Positions 50,622-55,423 of a DNA stretch of 55,423 nt are shown one piece after another; the first letter of the stretch is position 1; every line of letters begins with the position of its first letter. Source of the DNA: Saprospiraceae bacterium (GTDB lineage: Bacteria > Bacteroidota > Bacteroidia > Chitinophagales > Saprospiraceae); NCBI GenBank assembly GCA_020629715.1, contig JAHDCU010000011.1, positions 1 to 55,423 of the forward strand, written 5' to 3'. The notes beneath the pieces were generated by a model that had not been told where the DNA came from, ran no database searches, and was given only the letters and a program-made list of their open reading frames with translations. The position numbers were made by a program, and so were the translations under genes.

Positions 50622-51560
50622 ATGAGCAAGTATATCAAAGTCTTTTTGATAGCGTTAGTTGCGATATGTTATGTTAGCCAATTATCTGCTCAGAGGAGAT
50701 ATATCGATGAGAGGTATATCTTCACGCAGCAATATGTCAATCCTGTATTAGCTAATCCTGGAGCAGCTGGTATTGGAGGCGAACGACAGTTATTATTTAA
50801 ATATCGTAATAAGTGGGCTAGTTTTGACGATACTCCTAAGACTGTACTCCTTAGTTATAATGGAATCGTCAGTAATAGACTCGCTTTCGGAGCATTACTT
50901 ATGCAAGATACCAATGGTGCTTTAAAGACCTCAAAGGGACAGTTGTCATTTAGCTATAATATTACTTCTCCTACTAATGAGATTGGATTTGGACTCTCTA
51001 CAGAACTGATTCAGCATTCTGTTTCGGCAGGGATTTTTGATAATCCATTTTTTGATAAAGATGATCCACTTGCACTAGCACGTCTTGATGGTTCTCAGTT
51101 TTTTGATGTTACTTTTGGAGTATATGGTGTATATGATTCAAAAATTAAATACGGTTTATCTCTACCAGGCTTGATAAGTAGTAATCTGGATGAGTCCTAC
51201 GAGCCTGGCATTGAGGCTGATGGATTCAATTACATTTTGAGTTTAGCCTATGTATTGGACTTAGAGGAAGAGGATATCGTATTAGAACCAAGTATTTTTG
51301 TTAAGCAGCTTATGTTTGTACCTAATCATGTAGATATCAACCTTAAGGCCCTATTTTTAGATCAGAAATTAACTGGTGGATTGAGCTATACGGTTGGAGC
51401 AGATGAGCGACTTGGTTTCTTGTTAGGATTTAAAGTGAATTCACTAGATATTTTATATTCATATAATGTATCGCGGCACGAATTTCAACAATACAACAAC
51501 GGTGCTCATGAAATTGGGGTAGGCGTAAATTTTGGTTCTATGAAATTGAGTAATCAGTAG
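50622..51560 (+). CDS. PorP/SprF family type IX secretion outer-membrane protein
   Basis: This protein of about 312 residues has signal peptide MSKYIKVFLIALVAICYVSQLSAQ; an ATG at 50595 would add nine residues. The mature N terminus RYIFTQQYVNPVLANPGAAGIGGERQLLF is characteristic of the PorP/SprF family (F.QY..NP...NPA.AG). The rest alternates as beta strands of a small barrel and ends in VGVNFGSMKL. PorP/SprF proteins attach type B T9SS cargo to the cell surface. Its place 54 bp after the cohesin/SprB protein, on the same strand, marks it as the dedicated partner of that protein. Confidence 0.92.
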   Translation: MSKYIKVFLIALVAICYVSQLSAQRRYIDERYIFTQQYVNPVLANPGAAGIGGERQLLFKYRNKWASFDDTPKTVLLSYNGIVSNRLAFGALLMQDTNGALKTSKGQLSFSYNITSPTNEIGFGLSTELIQHSVSAGIFDNPFFDKDDPLALARLDGSQFFDVTFGVYGVYDSKIKYGLSLPGLISSNLDESYEPGIEADGFNYILSLAYVLDLEEEDIVLEPSIFVKQLMFVPNHVDINLKALFLDQKLTGGLSYTVGADERLGFLLGFKVNSLDILYSYNVSRHEFQQYNNGAHEIGVGVNFGSMKLSNQ

Positions 51561-52520
51561 ATTATAGTTCATAGATCTGATATTTGATTTAATGTACTTT
51601 CTCAAAGGGGAAGCTCAGCTTGCCATGAAATGGAGCTTGTAATATAAGTATCGAATATCCATGATTTCATTATAGCATTTAAAAGACATCATCCCATCAG
51701 TACATTCTCACCTTGGCTTTTTTAGGTGTAGCAAACAGTTATAAAACTATTGATTAGGTGTTTTAAGCCTTAAGGTAAATACTAAGACTGGTAGCTGTTA
51801 GCTTTGGATAGTCTGGTTTGTTGCGCTAGTAATTTCAGTATGAAAGGACTATCCCGAACCTATTACTTGCTGACTTTGTTGAAGCAGTTATATTTTCCTA
51901 CATATTATGATATACAATGACTCTTAGATTGGTTGTTGATAAATTTAGGGTCAATGCGAAAAATGATGGAATAGTCTAATCAATAGTAGGGCTTTCTTAA
52001 TCCTGACCAGGGGTTTTTATCGAATGTAGTATGATTGATTTTTTACATATTAATAGATGGCTATATTTTTTGGCAATTTAGTATATCGAAGGACCATTTC
52101 AAATAAATACTGCGAATAGTGCTTTACTCCTTGTAATGGGAAAAAAATATAGCTTATGGAGTTGTTATGTCATTTTTCCTTGACTTGAAGTCATAATACA
52201 AGCGCAATTATACATTAAAATAATATTATATATTAAAAATACCCATATGTGGTTACTAGATAGGAAAGTTGAAAATGTATCTTTGCACATGTAGTATTCA
52301 CAAATCGCATGCTTTGTGCTTATTACGAATATAACGAATTGACGAACCATAACCTGAGCAATAGGTAATTACAGTTTAGTAATCTTACTCGACGAAATCT
52401 AACTTCACTGTACCTCTCCTAATTCTAAGGCGGTTTTTATGATAGCTATGGCTAACGAGTTGTACTATGTCTATTCCCATTAATTGTTTAAACTTTTATT
52501 TTTAACCAAAACTCAATCTC
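51561..52520. other. 960-bp region without a recognisable gene
   Basis: No supported coding region is present on either strand; the longest open stretches are about 60 codons and without family features. Visible items: a short palindrome aagct-c-agctt (about 51611), a TATCTTTG box (52278-52285) and a weak sigma-54-like TGGCTA-acgag-TTGT (52449-52463). Base composition is more AT-rich than in the flanking genes. It may hold decayed coding sequence, a non-coding RNA or a long leader for the next operon. Confidence 0.45.
52278..52285 (+). promoter_or_regulatory. -7-like box upstream of the second small-secreted/giant pair
   Basis: TATCTTTG fits TAnnTTTG but lies 236 bp before the start at 52521. 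No clear -33 TTG stands at the right distance. If real, the operon has a long leader. Confidence 0.3.
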
Positions 52521-52898
52521 ATGAAAGGAAAGATAATTTCTTGCCTATTATTGGTTTTTATGTTTAGTGGTTTAGGTTTATTTGGTCAGAGTTACCACTC
52601 TTCTAAAGAGTCTGTAGGTTTGTTACTAAAGGAAACCTCCACAAACGATGTTTCAGCTAATACCAAGGCTGAATTTAGTGCGGCGACAAGTGCGGAGCTT
52701 GTTTCCAACACAGAAAGAAGAATTAAATCTTCTATGATTAAAGCGATGATACCTCAACTAAAAGAAGGTGTTCCAACGCAGCAGGTATTGAATGACCAAA
52801 TACAAAGATTTGGACAGAAATACCAAGCAAACCCTTCAAGACTTGCGGCTGTTAACAAAGTCGGTGATTATTTAACCCAATTACTTACCATAGAATAA
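52521..52898 (+). CDS. Small secreted protein encoded before a second giant protein
   Basis: This 125-residue protein of unknown family has a signal peptide (MKGKIISCLLLVFMFSGLGLFGQ) and a mature part of about 102 residues. The mature part is Ser/Thr/Ala-rich at first and then helical (IKSSMIKAMIPQLKEGVPTQQVL, with VNKVGDYLTQLLTIE at the end). It contains no Cys after the signal, no lipobox and no T9SS tail. The gene ends 10 bp before the start of the truncated giant gene. The layout copies that of the 4054-4446 gene, although the two mature sequences show no clear similarity by eye. A shared leader aaactcaatctca precedes both starts. Confidence 0.8.
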   Translation: MKGKIISCLLLVFMFSGLGLFGQSYHSSKESVGLLLKETSTNDVSANTKAEFSAATSAELVSNTERRIKSSMIKAMIPQLKEGVPTQQVLNDQIQRFGQKYQANPSRLAAVNKVGDYLTQLLTIE

Positions 52899-52908
52899 TC
52901 AATAACTC

Positions 52909-55423
52909 ATGAAAATATTAAATACTTTAATTTTTGCATTTTTATGCTTAGGTATGGCCAACGCTCAGCTTGTGCAGGGTGATGGCATGGTTACTTTAGC
53001 ATGCGGTGCTGCAGAAACTTTTACGGATTCCAACGCTGAACCTGACGGTGATTACTCGAATGGAGAAAACACCACTTTTATGATATGTGCTGAGGCTGGT
53101 AGCGTTGTGACTGTAACATTTACTTCTTTTGAGGTAGAAGCTTCTTCAACTACTTCTTGCTTCGATAATCTTACAATTTCTGGTGATACCGGAGGAAACG
53201 ATGGTACTTACGCAGGTGATGACAATGATGGTGGTGCAGGTCTGGCTTGTACTGATGGAACTGATGCTGCTGGTAATTCTACGATACCAGTATTAACTTC
53301 TGCTGATGGTGGATGTTTAACATTTGCTTTCTCTTCTGATGGATCGGTAAATGATCCAGGCTGGGAAGCTGATGTAGCAGTAGCTCCTGCTGGTGGTGGT
53401 GCATGTCCTGCACCTCCTACGGGATCTTGTGCATTAGATTGTTCTCCTAATGTAATAGAGAATCTTGATCCTGGTGCATGTGAATTCATTATGAATATTC
53501 CTGCTCCTGGTACTACTGGCGACTGTGGTGGAGAGGTTATTCAAGATCCACCGGTTGCTGATTTTACTGGTGATTATGATTGGGCAGCAGCTTCTTTCAA
53601 TCAGCAGGCTACAGGTGTAGGTGGTCCTTTAGGTCCAGATGGTACACCTGGTACTTTTGACGGTGATCTTGCAGATATTTCAGGTCTTCCAGGCACTGTT
53701 GTACTTTCGTCAGCAGATCCTTTTGGTGGTGACAATGATGGTGGATTCTTTGGAACCGTTATTGAGTGGACTGTCCCTGCAAATGGTACTATAACTTTTG
53801 ATTGGGCAGCAGCTGGTATTGATATTGGAGATTTTGATACTTTCGGTTATGCTGTTGATCAAGATTTAGCTAATACTCTCTTATCGGTACCTAACTTGGA
53901 TGCTGCAACTACAGTTGTTGCTGTAAACGATGATAACGGTACTGGTGGTTCTGTTACTCCAATCACAGTGACTGCAGGAGGACAATTTGCTTTAGTGGTA
54001 TATTCAGACGATGGTGATTTTGGAGCTTTAAATATTACAATTACAAATTTTGTATTTACTCCAGAACCTGTAACTATTCCACCTGCTGCACCAGTATATG
54101 TGTCTGGTCCAGTTATAGGTGATGTTATCACTCCAGGAACTGAAACTGTGGTTTATGATCTAGTTGATGCTACTGGTGCAATTATAGAAACTTGTACATA
54201 TGATATTACTGTAAATGCGTTCGCAAATCCTATAACCTCATTATCATGTAATGATCATGTTAATATTTCAGTAGATGAGGCTTGTAGTGTTGTATTAGGA
54301 GCAGATATGTTCTTAGAAGGTGGACCTTATGGCTGTTATGATAATTTTGAAATTTATGTAAAGCCATTTATTACAGGTGCTCAAACTGGTAATTTAGCTG
54401 GTTTAAGTGTAAATCTACCTCAAGGTACTCATGAGTACTCTGTTGTTGATCCTACTACAGGTAATAGCTGCTGGGGAACGTTTACTATCGAGGATAAGCT
54501 TGATCCAATGATTACAGATTGTCCTTGTTCAGGTGAAGCTGTTGAAGTTTCTCAGTTTACTGGTACTTTAGAGGCCGGTTCGCCTACGTTTAATAGACCG
54601 TTTACTGCAAATCCTTGTAATTTAAGTGGTGTAGGTACTAATGTATCTTACCAAACTTTTGATTTTCAGGTAGATGTAGCTGGTAATGTTACTATAGAGG
54701 TATCATCTTTCGGTGGTGGTGATAGTTTCTTAGCGCTATATGAAAATGGTTTTGATGCAACTGATGGTTGCGCTAACCTTATAGAGGTTAACGATGATGG
54801 TGGTGTTGGTCTTTTAAGTTTAATTACTTTTGCAGCTACACCAGGAAATACCTATACGGTGGTTGTTACTACTTTTGGTAATGGTACTCTAGGAGATTTC
54901 GTTGTTGATATTGCTAACGATGCTGGAAGTGTACTAGCTGGTGATGATCCACAATGTACGCTTAAGTGTTATGAAGCTGATTTTGGAACTGTAGCATTCC
55001 CTACACCTACTTTCAGTGATAACTGCGGTACTTTCTTTACTTCTTCAAGTGATCAGCTGACTCCAGGTGATGATTGTGGTACTTCTATTCTTACAAGAAC
55101 TTGGGCGGTTTCTAATGCTGCTGGAGAGGTTGTAGAAACTTGTACTCAAACGTTTACTTTAGAAAGTATTGATTTCTCTGACGTAGGAACAGACTTGACT
55201 GATCCTAATACTCACATTCAATTACCACCGGCTGTTGTTGATTTAACATGTGGTAGTGGTACTGATCCTGAAGATATCGTAACATTCTTCGATGATCCAA
55301 ATACAAGAGATAATGCTACTACTCCTTGGATAGAGAATAATGAAGGTTATGCTTTTGCTTACCCAGTATACGATGTAGCTGGTCACGACCAAAAGATCGA
55401 TAACTCTCTATGTAATATTTTCG
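52909..55423 (+). CDS. Giant secreted surface protein, 5' part (cut by window end)
   Basis: The frame is open from ATG 52909 to the last base (838 complete codons). The signal peptide is MKILNTLIFAFLCLGMANAQ. A CUB-like domain follows (about 25-155, with VTVTFTSFEVE, CFDNLTISGD and CLTFAFSSDGSV). A proline/Cys linker leads into a beta domain rich in DWAAA and FGYAVD, then an SCWGT module (447-541), a pre-peptidase-like domain (about 545-680, with FDFQVDVAGNVTIEVSS) and a Cys-rich module with RTWAVSNAAG. Gene order and modules match the 4906- and 1517-residue proteins, so a dockerin-like segment and type A T9SS tail are expected beyond the window. There is no frameshift or early stop. Confidence 0.88.
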   Translation, partial: MKILNTLIFAFLCLGMANAQLVQGDGMVTLACGAAETFTDSNAEPDGDYSNGENTTFMICAEAGSVVTVTFTSFEVEASSTTSCFDNLTISGDTGGNDGTYAGDDNDGGAGLACTDGTDAAGNSTIPVLTSADGGCLTFAFSSDGSVNDPGWEADVAVAPAGGGACPAPPTGSCALDCSPNVIENLDPGACEFIMNIPAPGTTGDCGGEVIQDPPVADFTGDYDWAAASFNQQATGVGGPLGPDGTPGTFDGDLADISGLPGTVVLSSADPFGGDNDGGFFGTVIEWTVPANGTITFDWAAAGIDIGDFDTFGYAVDQDLANTLLSVPNLDAATTVVAVNDDNGTGGSVTPITVTAGGQFALVVYSDDGDFGALNITITNFVFTPEPVTIPPAAPVYVSGPVIGDVITPGTETVVYDLVDATGAIIETCTYDITVNAFANPITSLSCNDHVNISVDEACSVVLGADMFLEGGPYGCYDNFEIYVKPFITGAQTGNLAGLSVNLPQGTHEYSVVDPTTGNSCWGTFTIEDKLDPMITDCPCSGEAVEVSQFTGTLEAGSPTFNRPFTANPCNLSGVGTNVSYQTFDFQVDVAGNVTIEVSSFGGGDSFLALYENGFDATDGCANLIEVNDDGGVGLLSLITFAATPGNTYTVVVTTFGNGTLGDFVVDIANDAGSVLAGDDPQCTLKCYEADFGTVAFPTPTFSDNCGTFFTSSSDQLTPGDDCGTSILTRTWAVSNAAGEVVETCTQTFTLESIDFSDVGTDLTDPNTHIQLPPAVVDLTCGSGTDPEDIVTFFDDPNTRDNATTPWIENNEGYAFAYPVYDVAGHDQKIDNSLCNIF
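54247..54530 (+). other. SCWGT module in the truncated giant protein
   Basis: It starts CNDHVNISVDEACSVVL, continues ADMFLEGGPYGCYDNF, has SCWGT at 54466-54480, then IEDKLDPMITDCPC. It is the third copy in this window and the closest in its first half to the one in the 4906-residue protein. Confidence 0.75.

Noticed and set aside
52165-52350. 61-codon open frame on the minus strand in the non-coding region
   Set aside because: No recognisable start context, odd composition and no family motif; likely chance.
52909-55423. Truncated gene as a possible pseudogene
   Set aside because: The frame is intact up to the last base; truncation is only the window edge.

Overview
The window is a chromosomal segment of a Bacteroidota bacterium, most likely a Saprospiria-like lineage (an inference from gene content; no marker was searched). 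The evidence is a series of very large secreted proteins with type IX secretion (T9SS) C-terminal signals of type A and type B, a PorP/SprF protein, -7 boxes of the Bacteroidota form TAnnTTTG, few Shine-Dalgarno sequences, and moderately AT-rich DNA. No insertion sequence, prophage, CRISPR array or plasmid function is visible.

Layout. Positions 1-57 are the 3' part of a tRNA-Leu(UAG). The protein quality cluster tig-clpP-clpX follows (186-3601). After a 452-bp non-coding stretch with two palindromes come a small secreted protein and a giant 4906-residue secreted protein (4054-19202), whose centre is ten in-phase 93-residue repeats. A housekeeping block runs from 19276 to 30214: truA; rplU-rpmA, with L27 carrying an extra helix-hairpin-helix domain; hldD; a lipoprotein; a phosphopantetheinyl transferase; dcd; an MscS-related membrane protein; a rhodanese; a PASTA protein; a tandem double D-Ala-D-Ala ligase; and a MATE transporter. 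From 30284 to the end nearly everything is exported or linked to the surface: a reprolysin-like metalloprotease with a T9SS tail, a large outer-membrane beta-barrel, an animal-type haem peroxidase with a T9SS tail, a glycosylasparaginase, a LuxR-type response regulator behind a good sigma-54 promoter match, a 1517-residue dockerin/cohesin-like protein, a 1314-residue protein with four cohesin-like modules and a type B tail, a PorP/SprF protein, and a second small-secreted-protein plus giant-protein pair that runs off the window.

How it fits together (inference). The 4906- and 1517-residue proteins both end in a dockerin-like segment, a cohesin-like domain and a type A T9SS signal. The 1314-residue protein offers four cohesin-like domains and sits directly before a PorP/SprF protein of the kind that anchors type B cargo. 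This suggests a surface scaffold held together by cohesin-dockerin-like contacts in an organism with no cellulosomal enzymes in view. An uncharacterised Cys-rich module ending in SCWGT plus an EDKL-like segment occurs once in each of three giant proteins and looks like a domain worth defining.
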